Part shown: piece after piece, positions 52,341 through 61,642 of the stretch
Layout: each line of letters begins with the position of its first letter
How positions within the stretch are numbered: position 1 is the first letter of the stretch
DNA from: Crossiella equi
Lineage (GTDB): Bacteria; Actinomycetota; Actinomycetes; Mycobacteriales; Pseudonocardiaceae
DNA length: 64,000 nucleotides
Direction of reading: 5' to 3'
Assembly (NCBI RefSeq): GCF_017876755.1
Contig: NZ_JAGIOO010000001.1
Location: 7,301,786-7,365,785, forward strand
Position numbers and translations under genes: made by a program
The notes under the pieces: model-generated
Database searches by the model: none
What the model was told of the DNA's origin: nothing
What the model saw: only the letters and a program-made list of their open reading frames with translations

Positions 52341-52356
52341 CGGATACACGTATCCG
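52341..52356. promoter_or_regulatory. TetR operator in front of the biosynthetic cluster
   Basis: CGGATACACGTATCCG, a perfect 16-bp inverted repeat (7-bp arms, AC centre), 44 nt before the FAD-enzyme start and 41 nt before the tetR start. Ideal place for the adjacent TetR protein to control both. Confidence 0.7.
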
Positions 52357-52399
52357 CCGGCTGGGGCGCCGGTGTCTGTCGCGGTGAGGCAGAGAGGAC

Positions 52400-53752
52400 G
52401 TGGTGCTGGTGCCCCAGGAGAAGGTGGACGTCGCGGTGGTCGGCGCCCGGGTGGCCGGTTCGGCCCTGGCGGTGCGGCTGGCCAGGGCCGGGATGCGGGT
52501 CGCGGTGTTCGAGCGGGCGCCGGTGCTCGGGCGCACGCTGTCCACGCACATCTTCCACAGCACGCAGGCCCTGCGCGCGGAGGGTGTGTACGAGGACCTG
52601 GTGGCCGCCGGGGTGCCCCCGCTGCCGGAGGTGCGGGTGCGCATCGACGACGTGCGGCTGGACTTCCACCACCCCGAGGACCCCGGCCTGTGCCCGCCCC
52701 GGGAGCTGCTGGACAACCTGCTGCTGGAGCGCGCCCGCGCGGCCGGGGCCGACGTGCGGCTGGGCAGCCCGGTGCTCGGCCTGCTGCGCGCGGAGGACGG
52801 CCGGGTGCACGGTCTGGAGCACGGCACCCCGGAGGGCCGCGTCCGCCAGGTGCGGGCGCGGCTGGTCGTCGGCGCGGACGGGCGCAGCTCGCCGCTGGCC
52901 CGCTGGGTGGGCGCGCGGCAGTACCTGACCTTCCGCAGCGGCCGGGGCCAGGTGTGGCGGTACTTCCGGGGAAAGCGCCTGCCGAGCAGGCTGCTGTGGC
53001 ACCGGAGCGGTGCCCGGCTCGCGCACATCCTGCCCACCGGTGCGGAGGAGTTCTACCTCTGCGCCCAGCCGCCCGCCGGGGACGCGGTGGACTTCCGCGG
53101 CGAGGGCGCCGACGCGCTGCTGCCGTGGGTGCGGGAGGTCAGCCCGGAGATCGCGGAGCTGGCCGAGGGCGCGCAGGCCGTGGGCGGGCTGCACCGGATG
53201 AGCGGCTATCCGTGCTTCTTCCGGCAGCCCTGCGGGCCCGGCTGGGTGCTGGCCGGGGACGCCGGGCACGCCAAGGACGCCACCATCGGCCACGGCATGA
53301 CCGACGCGCTGCGCAACGTCTCCGCGCTGTCCTCGGCACTGCTGGCCGGGTGGGAGCGGCCCGACCTGCGGGACCGGCTGCACGCCTGGGCCCGGCGGCG
53401 GGATGAGGAGGAGCTCGCCAACTTCTGGTACAGCCAGGACCTGGGCGGCGCCGCGCCGGTGACCGGGGTGCGGCTGGCGATGTTCCGCGACCTGGGCCCG
53501 GCCGGGGTGGCGCGGCTGGACGAGGTCATGGCCGACAAGCTCGACGCGGACGAGCTGTTCACCGCCACCCGGCTGGCCCGGGCCGCGCTGGCGCAGGTGC
53601 GGGGCGGGGCGCCGGTGCCGCGCGTGCTGCGCGAGGCCGCGGACGTGCTGCGCCTGGCCCGGCAGCGGCGGCGCGCGGTGCGCACCGGCGCCGCGCAGGC
53701 CCCCGGCGTGGCCGGAGGGGCCGCGCGCGAGCTCGCGGTGGTGGGCCGGTGA
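52400..53752 (+). CDS. FAD-dependent oxidoreductase, geranylgeranyl-reductase/halogenase-like
   Basis: A 450-residue FAD enzyme. Rossmann motif DVAVVGARVAGSALAVRLA (about 9-27), central GADGRSS motif (RLVVGADGRSSPLAR), and GD motif GWVLAGDAGHAKDATIGHGM near 287, typical of flavin monooxygenases and reductases of the p-hydroxybenzoate/geranylgeranyl-reductase group. No halogenase WxWxIP motif seen. GTG starts at 52400, 52403 and 52409 are all possible. It is the first gene of the cluster, behind the TetR operator; it overlaps the next gene by 4 nt. Probably oxidises or saturates a polyketide/lipid intermediate. Confidence 0.85.
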   Translation: MVLVPQEKVDVAVVGARVAGSALAVRLARAGMRVAVFERAPVLGRTLSTHIFHSTQALRAEGVYEDLVAAGVPPLPEVRVRIDDVRLDFHHPEDPGLCPPRELLDNLLLERARAAGADVRLGSPVLGLLRAEDGRVHGLEHGTPEGRVRQVRARLVVGADGRSSPLARWVGARQYLTFRSGRGQVWRYFRGKRLPSRLLWHRSGARLAHILPTGAEEFYLCAQPPAGDAVDFRGEGADALLPWVREVSPEIAELAEGAQAVGGLHRMSGYPCFFRQPCGPGWVLAGDAGHAKDATIGHGMTDALRNVSALSSALLAGWERPDLRDRLHAWARRRDEEELANFWYSQDLGGAAPVTGVRLAMFRDLGPAGVARLDEVMADKLDADELFTATRLARAALAQVRGGAPVPRVLREAADVLRLARQRRRAVRTGAAQAPGVAGGAARELAVVGR

Positions 53753-55011
53753 GCACCCCGCGATCGCCCTGGGGCCGCGGCACCCCGGCCACCGAACCGC
53801 TGTTGGGCAGGCACACCGCCGACGTCGTCGTGGTCGGCGGCGGGGTGGCCGGGCTGACCCTGGCCCACCGCCTGCGCCGGGACCTGCCCGAGGCGAAGCT
53901 GGTCCTGCTGGAGGCGGTCAGCGTCGGCGGCGGTGCCACCGGGCACAGCACCGGGCTGGCCCGGCCCGGGGTGTGGGGCTCGATGCGGTTGCTGCGCCGC
54001 CGCGCCGGTCCGGCGGCCGCCGACGCGATGACCCGCGCCTCGCTGGCGGGCATGGCGGCGCTGCGCGAGCTCGTCACCACCGAGGGGATCGACTGCGACC
54101 TGGTGTCCGGGCGCATGTTCCAGGTCCCGGTCACCGCCGCGCACGTCGACCGGTACACCGCCGACCTGCCCGAGCTGAACCGGCTCGGCATGCGGGCGGA
54201 GTGGCTGGACCGGCACCCGCACGGCGCGCTGCGGGTCGAACCGCTGTACCAGCTCGACCCGCTGCGGCTGTGCCTCGGGCTGCGCGAGCTGCTGCTGGCC
54301 CGCGGGGTCGCGGTGCACGAGGGCAGCGCCGTGCGGCAGGTGGTCCCGGGCGAGCCGGTGCTGGTGCGCACCGACCACGCCGAGGTGCGCGCCAGCCAGG
54401 TGGTACTGGCCGTGGACGGCTACGCGGGCGCCTTCGGCCTGCCGGTGGTACCGCTGCGCTCGCAGGCCCTGTGCACCGAACCGATCCCCGGCCCGGCGCC
54501 CCTGGCCCCCGGTGACCTGCTCATCGACTCGCGGGCCTTCTTCAACTACGCCCGCCTCGGCCCGGACAACCGGCTCATCCTCGGCGGCGGCCGGGCCGCC
54601 AACCCCCGGGCCGTGCCCGGGCGGATGCCGCACGTGGAGGCGGCGACCTGGCGGCGGCTGGAACGCGAGCTGCACGCCCTGTTCCCCACCCTCGCCGGGA
54701 TCCGCGTGGAACGGCACTGGGCGGGCGTCAGCGGCGCCACCCCGGACTGGATGCCGGTCGTGGGCCGGGTGGACCGGGGCGTGTGGTTCGAGGGCGGCTG
54801 GAACGGCCGCGGCTTCGCCCCCGCCCTGCACTCCGCGGGCTGGCTCGCCGGACAGCTGGCCGCCGCCCTGCACGGCCGTCCCGCCCCGCCGCCCGAGCTG
54901 CCCTGGCACCGGGGCCGGGTGCGCACCCTGCCCGTGCTCAACCGCCTGCGCTACCCGCTGCGCCAGGCCTTCCTCGACCTCTCCGACCGACGATCCCTTG
55001 CCCGGAAGTGA
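53749..55011 (+). CDS. FAD-dependent amine oxidoreductase (DAO family)
   Basis: A 420-residue DAO-type flavoenzyme (glycine/sarcosine oxidase fold). FAD motif DVVVVGGGVAGLTLAHRL near residue 24, substrate-domain region GHSTGLARPG, and a C-terminal GVSGATPDWMPVVGRV....GWNGRGFAPALHSAGWLAG loop typical of gamma-glutamylputrescine/FAD oxidases. It should oxidise an amine or amino acid, or reduce an imine. GTGA overlap with the previous gene. In a cluster with an aminotransferase, it suggests nitrogen handling in the product. Confidence 0.88.
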   Translation: MSTPRSPWGRGTPATEPLLGRHTADVVVVGGGVAGLTLAHRLRRDLPEAKLVLLEAVSVGGGATGHSTGLARPGVWGSMRLLRRRAGPAAADAMTRASLAGMAALRELVTTEGIDCDLVSGRMFQVPVTAAHVDRYTADLPELNRLGMRAEWLDRHPHGALRVEPLYQLDPLRLCLGLRELLLARGVAVHEGSAVRQVVPGEPVLVRTDHAEVRASQVVLAVDGYAGAFGLPVVPLRSQALCTEPIPGPAPLAPGDLLIDSRAFFNYARLGPDNRLILGGGRAANPRAVPGRMPHVEAATWRRLERELHALFPTLAGIRVERHWAGVSGATPDWMPVVGRVDRGVWFEGGWNGRGFAPALHSAGWLAGQLAAALHGRPAPPPELPWHRGRVRTLPVLNRLRYPLRQAFLDLSDRRSLARK

Positions 55012-56235
55012 GTGCCCACGATGCCCCGTCAGCCCGACCCCGCCGACGCCGACCTGTTCGACGCGGACTTCGCCCGTGACCCCTACCCCTCCTACGCCCG
55101 GGTGCGCGCGGTCAGCCCGGTGCGCTACCTGACCCTGCCGACCGGCCTGACCGCCTGGCTGGTCACCGGGTACGCGGAGGTGCGCCAGGCCCTCACCGAC
55201 CCCGCGCTCAGCAAGGAGAGCCGCCACGACGCCGAGGCCGGTGCCAACCTGTCGCCGACCATGGGCCCCAGCATGCTCTTCCTCGACCCGCCCGACCACG
55301 AGCGGCTGCGCAAGCTGGTCAGCGGCGCGTTCACCCGGCGCCGCGTGGAGGCCCTGCACGAGAAGCTGCACGACTCCGCCGACCGGCTCATCGACACCTT
55401 CGCCGCCCGCGGCCACGCCGACCTGATGCGCGAGTTCGCGCTGCGGCTGCCCGTCGGCATGATCGGCGAGCTGCTCGGCGTGCCCGAGCACGACCGGGAC
55501 ACCTTCTTCGACCTCGCCCACGACTACGTCGGCTTTACCCCGGAGACCCGGGACCGGGCGGTGGCCGCGCTCGGCGGGCTCACCGCCTACATGGGCGAGC
55601 TGGTCGAGGCCAAGAAGGCCGACCCGGGCGAGGACCTGGTCAGCGCGCTGGTGCGGGCCCGGGACGGGCAGGGCGCGCTCACCGACGAGGAGCTGCGGGC
55701 CAACACCCTGCTGCTGTTCCTGGCCGGGCACGTCACCACCGCCGGGCTGATCAGCAACGCCACCCTGGCCCTGCTGCGCAACCCCGAGCAGCGCAAGGCG
55801 TTCCTGGCCGACCCGGGGCTGGCGGACAACCTGGTCGAGGAGGCGCTGCGCTACGAGGGACCGGCCGAGCTGTCCACCATGCGCTGGGCCAAGCAGGACA
55901 CCGAGATCGGCGGGGTGGCCGTGGCCAGGGGCGAGCGGGTGCTGGTGTCGCTGGGCGCGGCCAACCGCGACCCGCGCCGCTTCACCGACCCGGACGTCTT
56001 CGACCTGGCCCGCCCGGACGCGGCCCAGCACCTCGGGCTGGGCCACGGCATCCACTACTGCCTCGGCGCGCAGCTGGCCCGCGTCGAGGTCCGCCTGGCC
56101 CTGGTGCGGCTGTTCGACCGGCTGCCCGACCTGGGCCTGGCCGTGCCCTACGAGGACCTGGAGTGGATGCCCGGCATCGGGCGCTCGCCGATGGCGCTGC
56201 CGGTGGCCTTCACCCCAGCGGAGGTGGCCGCGTGA
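55012..56235 (+). CDS. Cytochrome P450, atypical I-helix
   Basis: A 407-residue P450 of normal length. ExxR is in EEALRYEGPAELSTMRWA; the haem loop reads LGLGHGIHYCLGAQLARVE with Cys 350, but the usual Phe is Leu (LGLG, not FGxG). The I-helix has AGHVTT (Val 241) where AGHETT/AGxDT is standard, so the acid of the acid-alcohol pair is missing and O2 activation may be changed. GTG 55012 abuts the preceding stop; ATG 55021 is an alternative. 4-nt overlap with next gene. Confidence 0.9.
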   Translation: MPTMPRQPDPADADLFDADFARDPYPSYARVRAVSPVRYLTLPTGLTAWLVTGYAEVRQALTDPALSKESRHDAEAGANLSPTMGPSMLFLDPPDHERLRKLVSGAFTRRRVEALHEKLHDSADRLIDTFAARGHADLMREFALRLPVGMIGELLGVPEHDRDTFFDLAHDYVGFTPETRDRAVAALGGLTAYMGELVEAKKADPGEDLVSALVRARDGQGALTDEELRANTLLLFLAGHVTTAGLISNATLALLRNPEQRKAFLADPGLADNLVEEALRYEGPAELSTMRWAKQDTEIGGVAVARGERVLVSLGAANRDPRRFTDPDVFDLARPDAAQHLGLGHGIHYCLGAQLARVEVRLALVRLFDRLPDLGLAVPYEDLEWMPGIGRSPMALPVAFTPAEVAA

Positions 56236-56597
56236 CCAGGGCACTGCTGCGCCTGGAGCACGTCGCCGCCTTCGCGCTCTGCCTGTGGCTGCTCCTTGAG
56301 CACTGGGCGGAGGTGCGGCTGTGGCCCGCACTGCTGCTCTTCGCCTACATCGACCTCATCGGCTACCTGCCCGGCCTCCTCGCCTCGCGTGGCGGGCGGC
56401 CGGTGCACCGCGGCTTCCACGTGGCCTACAACGCCACGCACAGCCTGCTCGGCGGTGCCGCGGTGGCCCTGCTGTGGTGCGCGCTCGTGCGCCCGGAGTG
56501 GGCGCTGCTGGCCATCCCGCTGCACCTGTGCGGCGACCGGGGCCTGCTCGGCAACTCGCTGAAGCCCTTCGCCGAACCGTTCGGGGGCAAGGGGTGA
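56232..56597 (+). CDS. Membrane protein, DUF4260-like
   Basis: A 121-residue membrane protein with three or four helices. The order LRLEHVAAFALCLWLL, GYLPGLL, YNATHSLLGG and HLCGDRGLLGNSLKPF resembles DUF4260 proteins (GYLxG, YNxxH, HxxxDRxLGxxLK). Function of the family is unknown. Starts and ends with GTGA overlaps, so it is an integral part of the operon; a helper in lipid handling is possible. Confidence 0.8.
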   Translation: MTRALLRLEHVAAFALCLWLLLEHWAEVRLWPALLLFAYIDLIGYLPGLLASRGGRPVHRGFHVAYNATHSLLGGAAVALLWCALVRPEWALLAIPLHLCGDRGLLGNSLKPFAEPFGGKG

Positions 56598-57592
56598 ACG
56601 CGCTGGCGGTGCTGCGCGCGCACAGCCGCAGCTCCAGCGCCTTCCTGGCCTACAACGACGGCACCCAGCACTTCCACACCCCCGGCGTGGACGGCCTCAT
56701 CGCCTACCGCGCCGCCGGGCGCAGGCACCTCGTGCAGCTGACCGGCCCGTGCGCGGCCGAGCCCGACCGGGCCGGGCTGACCGCCGCGTTCCAGCACTTC
56801 GCGGCCGGGCAGGGCAGACGGGTCACCGCCGTGCAGCTGCTGCGCGACGAGGCCCAGGCCTGCGCCGAGCTGGGCTACGAGGTCAACCAGTTCGGCGCCT
56901 CCTTCAGCATCGACCTGGACCGCTTCACCCTCTCCGGCGGCAAGCTCGCCGAGACCCGCAACCGGCTCAACCAGGCCCGGCGCGCCGGGGTCGTGGTCAC
57001 CGAGGAGTCCACACTGGACGCCCGACTGGCCCTGGAGCTGACCGCGGTGGACCAGGAGTGGTTGCGTGCCAAAGGAAGAGCGGTACGCGAGCTGGGCTTC
57101 ATGGTCGGCGAGCGCGGCGGCCGGGGCGCGTCCGAGCGCAGGCTGTTCGTGGCCCGCGCCGGGGACGGCGTGGCCGCCTACGTCAGCTTCTCCCCGGCCT
57201 ACGGGCCCCGCCCCGGCTGGCTGTACGACCTGACCCGGCGGCACCCCAAGGCCCCGACTGGCGCGGTCGAGGCGATCATCGCGCACGCCGCCGAGGTGTT
57301 CCGGGACGAGGGCGCCGGCGGGGACCGGGGCGCGGGCTGGCTGCACCTGGGCTTCACCCCGTTCGTGCGCCTGGCCGCCGAGTACCGCGTGCCCGGGGCC
57401 GCCAACGGCCTGCTGGACCGGCTGCTGCGGCAGATCGCGGGCAAGGAGCGCTGGCTGTACTCCGCGCGCACCCAGGAGCGGTTCAAGGCCAAGTGGGCCC
57501 CGCACCACGTCGAACCCGAGTACCTGGCCTTCGAGCGCGGCGTGAGCCTGGGCGCGGCCTGGCGGCTGCTGAAGCTGGTCGGTGCGCTGTGA
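56594..57592 (+). CDS. DUF2156-like protein (phosphatidylglycerol lysyltransferase C-terminal type)
   Basis: A 332-residue cytoplasmic double-GNAT protein similar in order to the catalytic half of MprF (DUF2156): FLAYNDGTQHFHTPGVDGLIAYR near 20, IDLDRFTLSGGKLAETRNRLNQARRAG near 130, GWLYDLTRRHPKAPTGAVEAI near 220, LHLGFTPF near 260. No membrane flippase part, so it may transfer an aminoacyl or acyl group to a small molecule. Ends 64 nt before the aldehyde dehydrogenase. Confidence 0.82.
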   Translation: MNALAVLRAHSRSSSAFLAYNDGTQHFHTPGVDGLIAYRAAGRRHLVQLTGPCAAEPDRAGLTAAFQHFAAGQGRRVTAVQLLRDEAQACAELGYEVNQFGASFSIDLDRFTLSGGKLAETRNRLNQARRAGVVVTEESTLDARLALELTAVDQEWLRAKGRAVRELGFMVGERGGRGASERRLFVARAGDGVAAYVSFSPAYGPRPGWLYDLTRRHPKAPTGAVEAIIAHAAEVFRDEGAGGDRGAGWLHLGFTPFVRLAAEYRVPGAANGLLDRLLRQIAGKERWLYSARTQERFKAKWAPHHVEPEYLAFERGVSLGAAWRLLKLVGAL

Positions 57593-57656
57593 GAGGTATC
57601 CGGCCCCCCGCCCGGACGTTCTGTGCCGGTGAGAACACTCGCTGAGAGGAAGTCCG

Positions 57657-59285
57657 ATGAGCCCAACGGATCCGGTGCCCACCTACCTGTCCTCCGTGGC
57701 GGGCAGGGACGTCGGCTCGGACCGCTACGTCTACACCGTCGCCGCGCGGTCGGTGCTGACCGACCTGTTCGGCAGCCTCACCCTCAAGCGCCGCCTGGAA
57801 CAGGGCCAGCTCGACCCGGCCGACGTGGCCGAGCAGGTCGTGGGCCGGTGCGCGCTGGCCGACGAGGACACCATGGCCGCCGCCGTCACCGCGGCCGCGG
57901 CCGCCGCCCCCGAGTGGGGCGCCGCCCCGCTGCGCGTGCGGGTGGCACTGGCCCGGGCGCTGCGCGAGCGGATCCTCGCCGGGCACAAGGAGATCGTGGA
58001 CGTGCTCATCGCCGAGGGCATCCCGCGCGCCCTGGCCGAGTGGCAGGTGGCTGGCATGCTGTCGCTGTCCAGCCAGGAGACCGTGGACTGGCTGTCCGCC
58101 CAGCTGGAACAGGAGTTCCGGCACGGCGACCGGCGGCTGCTGCTGCGCCGACGCGCGGACGGCGTGGTCTGTGTCAACCCGCCGCAGAACGCGCCCGCCG
58201 CCTCCGCCCTGTTCGGCGTCACCGCCCTCATGGGCGGCAACACCGTCGTGGTGCGCGCCCCGCGCAGCGCGCCCTACGGCGTGATGTACCTGCTGCGCGA
58301 GTTCGTCGCCCCGGCCCTGGCCGAGGTCGGCGCCCCGCCCGGCGCGCTCAACGTGTACTGCGGCCGCCCGGGTCCGGCGCTGCGGGGCTGGCTGGCCAGC
58401 CCCGAGGTGAACGACATCTTCTACACCGGCGGCGTGGACCGGGGCCTGGCGCTGGAACGCGACTGCGTGGCCGCGGGCAAGAAGCCCATCCTGGAGCTCG
58501 CGGGCAACGACTGCGTGGTGGTGTGGCGCGACGCCGACCTGGACCTGGCGGTGGAGGCGCTCACCGAGTGCTTCTTCGGCTCCGGCCAGATCTGCATGGT
58601 GCCCAACCAGGCCGTGGTGCACCCCGCCGTGGCCGACGAGCTGCTGGTCCGCCTGCACCGCGCGGTCACCGCGCTGCGCCCCGGCTACCCCGACGAGCCC
58701 GGCGTGCTGCTGTCCCCGGTGCTGCGCGCCGAACGGTTCGCCGCGGTGGTCGAGGACGCGCTTGACCGCGGCGCGGAGCTGGTCTGCGGCGGCGGCCGCC
58801 TGGAGGTCGACGGTGAGGAGACCGACACCGGGCCGTTCCTGGCCCCGACCGTGCTGCGCGTGGACGGGCTGGCCCGCAGCCGCGAGCTCACCGCCGTGCG
58901 GGAGGAGACCTTCTTCCCGCTGCTGCCCGTCGTGGTACCCCGGCCCGCCGCCGACGACGAGCTGCTCGCCGAGATCCTGGCCTTCGTCGACGGCAACCGG
59001 TACGGGCTGCGGAACTCGTTGTGGGCCAAGGACCCCGCCGTGGTCGAGGAGTTCCTGGCCCGGGTCGGCAACGGCGGCCTGCTCAAGGTCAACGACTCGC
59101 ACATCGGCTTCCTGCCGTACCTGCCGACCCACGGCGGCACCGGCCTCACCGGCGGCGTGTTCGGCGAGGCCAACTACCTGGTGCTGCGCACCACCCACCT
59201 ACAGGGCGTCTCCGTCGCGAGGGACGTGCGGCCCAGTGCCGCGGTCTTCGAGGCGTACACCCGTGTCACGAATCCTGGAGCGTGA
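57657..59285 (+). CDS. Aldehyde dehydrogenase family protein
   Basis: A 542-residue ALDH, longer than the usual ~480-500. Conserved NPPQNAPAAS near 185, catalytic Glu 280 (ILELAGND) and nucleophile Cys 313 (GSGQICMVPN). The C-terminal loop is NGGLLKVNDSHIGFLPYLPT. It oxidises an aldehyde, or reduces an acyl thioester. Upstream SD GAGAGGAAG fits ATG 57657. ACAD follows at TGA-ATG, zero spacing. It might supply an aldehyde to the aminotransferase (inference). Confidence 0.88.
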   Translation: MSPTDPVPTYLSSVAGRDVGSDRYVYTVAARSVLTDLFGSLTLKRRLEQGQLDPADVAEQVVGRCALADEDTMAAAVTAAAAAAPEWGAAPLRVRVALARALRERILAGHKEIVDVLIAEGIPRALAEWQVAGMLSLSSQETVDWLSAQLEQEFRHGDRRLLLRRRADGVVCVNPPQNAPAASALFGVTALMGGNTVVVRAPRSAPYGVMYLLREFVAPALAEVGAPPGALNVYCGRPGPALRGWLASPEVNDIFYTGGVDRGLALERDCVAAGKKPILELAGNDCVVVWRDADLDLAVEALTECFFGSGQICMVPNQAVVHPAVADELLVRLHRAVTALRPGYPDEPGVLLSPVLRAERFAAVVEDALDRGAELVCGGGRLEVDGEETDTGPFLAPTVLRVDGLARSRELTAVREETFFPLLPVVVPRPAADDELLAEILAFVDGNRYGLRNSLWAKDPAVVEEFLARVGNGGLLKVNDSHIGFLPYLPTHGGTGLTGGVFGEANYLVLRTTHLQGVSVARDVRPSAAVFEAYTRVTNPGA

Positions 59286-60413
59286 ATGGACCTGCGGTTC
59301 ACAGCCGCCGACCGGGCGGTCTGCGACGAGCTGCTGCCCGGGTTGCGGGAACGGTTGGCCGCGCTGACCCTGGCCGAGCGCGAGGCCCCCGACGGCAAGG
59401 CGATCCAGCTCTTCCGCGAGCACGGCGGCGCCCGGCTCGTGGTGCCCTCGGCCTACGGCGGCACCGGCGGCAGCGCGGTGCAGGCCGTGCACGTGCAGCG
59501 GGCCCTGGGCGCCCTCGCGCCCTCGCTGGCGGTGGCCACGATGATGCACCACTTCTCGGTCGGCTCCCTGTACGGCATGGCCCGGGTCCTGGGCGCGGGC
59601 ACGGACACCGAGGTGCTGCACCGCATCCCGGCGCAGGACCTGCTGCTGGCCTCCGGGTTCGCCGAGGGCATCAGCAACCAGGACATCCTCCGGCCCACGC
59701 TGCGCGCCGAGTCCGACGGCGCGGGCGGCCACCTGCTCAACGGCAGCAAGAAGCCGTGCAGCCTGTCCCGGTCGATGGACCTGCTCTCGGCCAGCGTCGC
59801 GGTGCCCGGCCCGGACGGCCAGACCGACTTCGGCCTGGTGCTCGTGCCCGCCGACAGCCCCGGCCTGTCCGTGCACCCGTTCTGGTCCACCTTCGCCCTG
59901 GCCGGGGCGGAGAGCCACGAGGTGCGCCTGACCGACGTGCCCGTGCCCGAGGGCCGCCTGGTGCGCGCCACCCCGGAGCTGGCCGGGCGCGTGCTCGAGC
60001 TCCAGGTGCTCGGCATGATCTGGTTCCAGCTCAGCGTCTGCTCGGTCTACGCCGGGCTGGCCGGGGCCCTGGTGGACCGCGTGCTGCACCGCGCCCGGGG
60101 CAGCGCCGCCGACCGCGCCGACCTGCTGGTGCGCCACCAGGCCGCCGCGCTGCTCACCGAGGGCCTGGCCCGCCGGGTGGACGCGGGCGGCACCGGCGCG
60201 GACACCCTGGCCGACGCCCTGGTCACCCGGCAGACCGTGCAGCGCGTGGTGGTGCGCACCGCGTCGCTGGCCGCCGAGCTGCTGGGCGGCATGGCCTTCC
60301 TCGCCGGGGACGAGCTCGCCTACCTGGTGGCCGCCGCGCACGCGGTCACCTTCCACCCGCCCGGCCGCACCGGTTCCGAGCTGGTGCTCGCCCACCTGGG
60401 GGAGGCCGCGTGA
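59286..60413 (+). CDS. Acyl-CoA dehydrogenase-like flavoenzyme
   Basis: A 375-residue acyl-CoA dehydrogenase-fold protein. FAD/substrate regions: PSAYGGTGGSAVQAVHVQRA, ASGFAEGISNQDILRPT, LLNGSKKPCSLSRSMDLLSA. The C-terminal segment GGMAFLAGDELAYLVAAAHAVTFHPPGRTGSEL replaces the usual GGxGY...EGTxEI, and no obvious catalytic Glu is seen there. It may act on an acyl-ACP, or be a non-dehydrogenating flavoenzyme. Fused by zero spacing to ALDH upstream and GTGA to the aminotransferase. Confidence 0.85.
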   Translation: MDLRFTAADRAVCDELLPGLRERLAALTLAEREAPDGKAIQLFREHGGARLVVPSAYGGTGGSAVQAVHVQRALGALAPSLAVATMMHHFSVGSLYGMARVLGAGTDTEVLHRIPAQDLLLASGFAEGISNQDILRPTLRAESDGAGGHLLNGSKKPCSLSRSMDLLSASVAVPGPDGQTDFGLVLVPADSPGLSVHPFWSTFALAGAESHEVRLTDVPVPEGRLVRATPELAGRVLELQVLGMIWFQLSVCSVYAGLAGALVDRVLHRARGSAADRADLLVRHQAAALLTEGLARRVDAGGTGADTLADALVTRQTVQRVVVRTASLAAELLGGMAFLAGDELAYLVAAAHAVTFHPPGRTGSELVLAHLGEAA

Positions 60414-61642
60414 GCGCCGACTTCCAGCACACCGCGACCCTGTACCGCACCCACCTCAGCAAGGGCCGCGCCGCGCTCGGCGAGCTGTTCGGCGGCGAGC
60501 TGGAGACCTCGGCGGGCGGTGCCTGGGTGCGCACCAGCAGCGGCCGCGAGCTGCTCAACTGCGGCGGCTACGGCGTGCTGCTGATGGGCTCGCGGCACCC
60601 CAGGGTGGTCGCGGAGGTGCGCACCCAGCTGCACACCCTGCCGGTGGGCACCCGGCTGCTGCTGGAACCGGCCGCGGGCCGCGCCGCCGCCGCGCTGGCC
60701 GCCGTCGCCCCGACCGGGATGACCAAGGTGCACTTCGCCTGCTCCGGCTCGGAGGCGGTGGAGACCGCGATCAAGCTGGCCCGCACGCACGGCCGCACGC
60801 ACCTGGTCTCCGCGGTCAACGGCTACCACGGCAAGACCCTGGGCGCGCTGTCGGTGACCGCGCGGCGCGTCTACCAGGACCCGTTCCGGCCGCTGCTGCC
60901 GAGCGTGAGCCACGTGCGCTACGGCGACACCGAGGCGCTGCGCCAGGAGCTGGCCGCGCACGAGGGCCGGGCCGCGGTGCTGCTGGAGCCCGTGCAGGGC
61001 GAGGCGGGCGTCATCGTGCCGCCCCAGGGCTACCTGCGCGAGGTGGCGCGGCTGTGCCGGGAGTACGGGGCCTTCTTCATCCTGGACGAGGTGCAGACCG
61101 GCCTGGGCCGCCTCGGGCACTGGTGGGGCGCCGACCGCGACCAGGTCGTCCCGGACGCCCTGGTGGTCGGCAAGGCCCTGGGCGGCGGTGTGCTGCCGGT
61201 CTCGGCGGTGCTGGCCACGCCCGCCGCGTTCGCCCCGTTCGACCGGGACCCGTTCCTGCACACCTCCACCTTCTCCGCCAACCCCCTGGCCATGGCCGCG
61301 GTGTGCGGGGCGCTGACCGCGATCATCGAGGACGGCCTGGTCGGCGCGGCCGGGCGCATCGGCCCCCAGCTGCGCCGGGGACTGGCCGACCTGTGCCGGG
61401 AGGTCCTGGGCGAACGGGTGCGCGAGGTGCGCGGGGCGGGCCTGCTGATCGGCATCGAGTGCGCCGACGCCGAGCTGGCCGCGAACCTGCTCGCCGAGCT
61501 GGCCACCGCCGGGGTGATCGCCAACCACTCGCTCAACTCCGGCCGGGTGCTGCGCCTGACCCCACCGGCCGTGCTCAGCGAGACCGAGTCCGACTTCCTG
61601 CTGTGCGCCTTCGCCATCGCGGCCCGGGCGGTGGCGGCATGA
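60410..61642 (+). CDS. Class III aminotransferase
   Basis: A 410-residue PLP enzyme of the acetylornithine/ornithine aminotransferase group. NCGGYGVLLMGSRHP near 50, SGSEAVETAIKLAR, NGYHGKTLGALSV, ILDEVQTGLGRLG, and PLP lysine K255 (VVGKALGGGVLP). It likely aminates an aldehyde or beta-keto intermediate of the acyl chain, making an amine. Coupled both sides by 4-nt overlaps. Confidence 0.9.
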   Translation: MSADFQHTATLYRTHLSKGRAALGELFGGELETSAGGAWVRTSSGRELLNCGGYGVLLMGSRHPRVVAEVRTQLHTLPVGTRLLLEPAAGRAAAALAAVAPTGMTKVHFACSGSEAVETAIKLARTHGRTHLVSAVNGYHGKTLGALSVTARRVYQDPFRPLLPSVSHVRYGDTEALRQELAAHEGRAAVLLEPVQGEAGVIVPPQGYLREVARLCREYGAFFILDEVQTGLGRLGHWWGADRDQVVPDALVVGKALGGGVLPVSAVLATPAAFAPFDRDPFLHTSTFSANPLAMAAVCGALTAIIEDGLVGAAGRIGPQLRRGLADLCREVLGERVREVRGAGLLIGIECADAELAANLLAELATAGVIANHSLNSGRVLRLTPPAVLSETESDFLLCAFAIAARAVAA

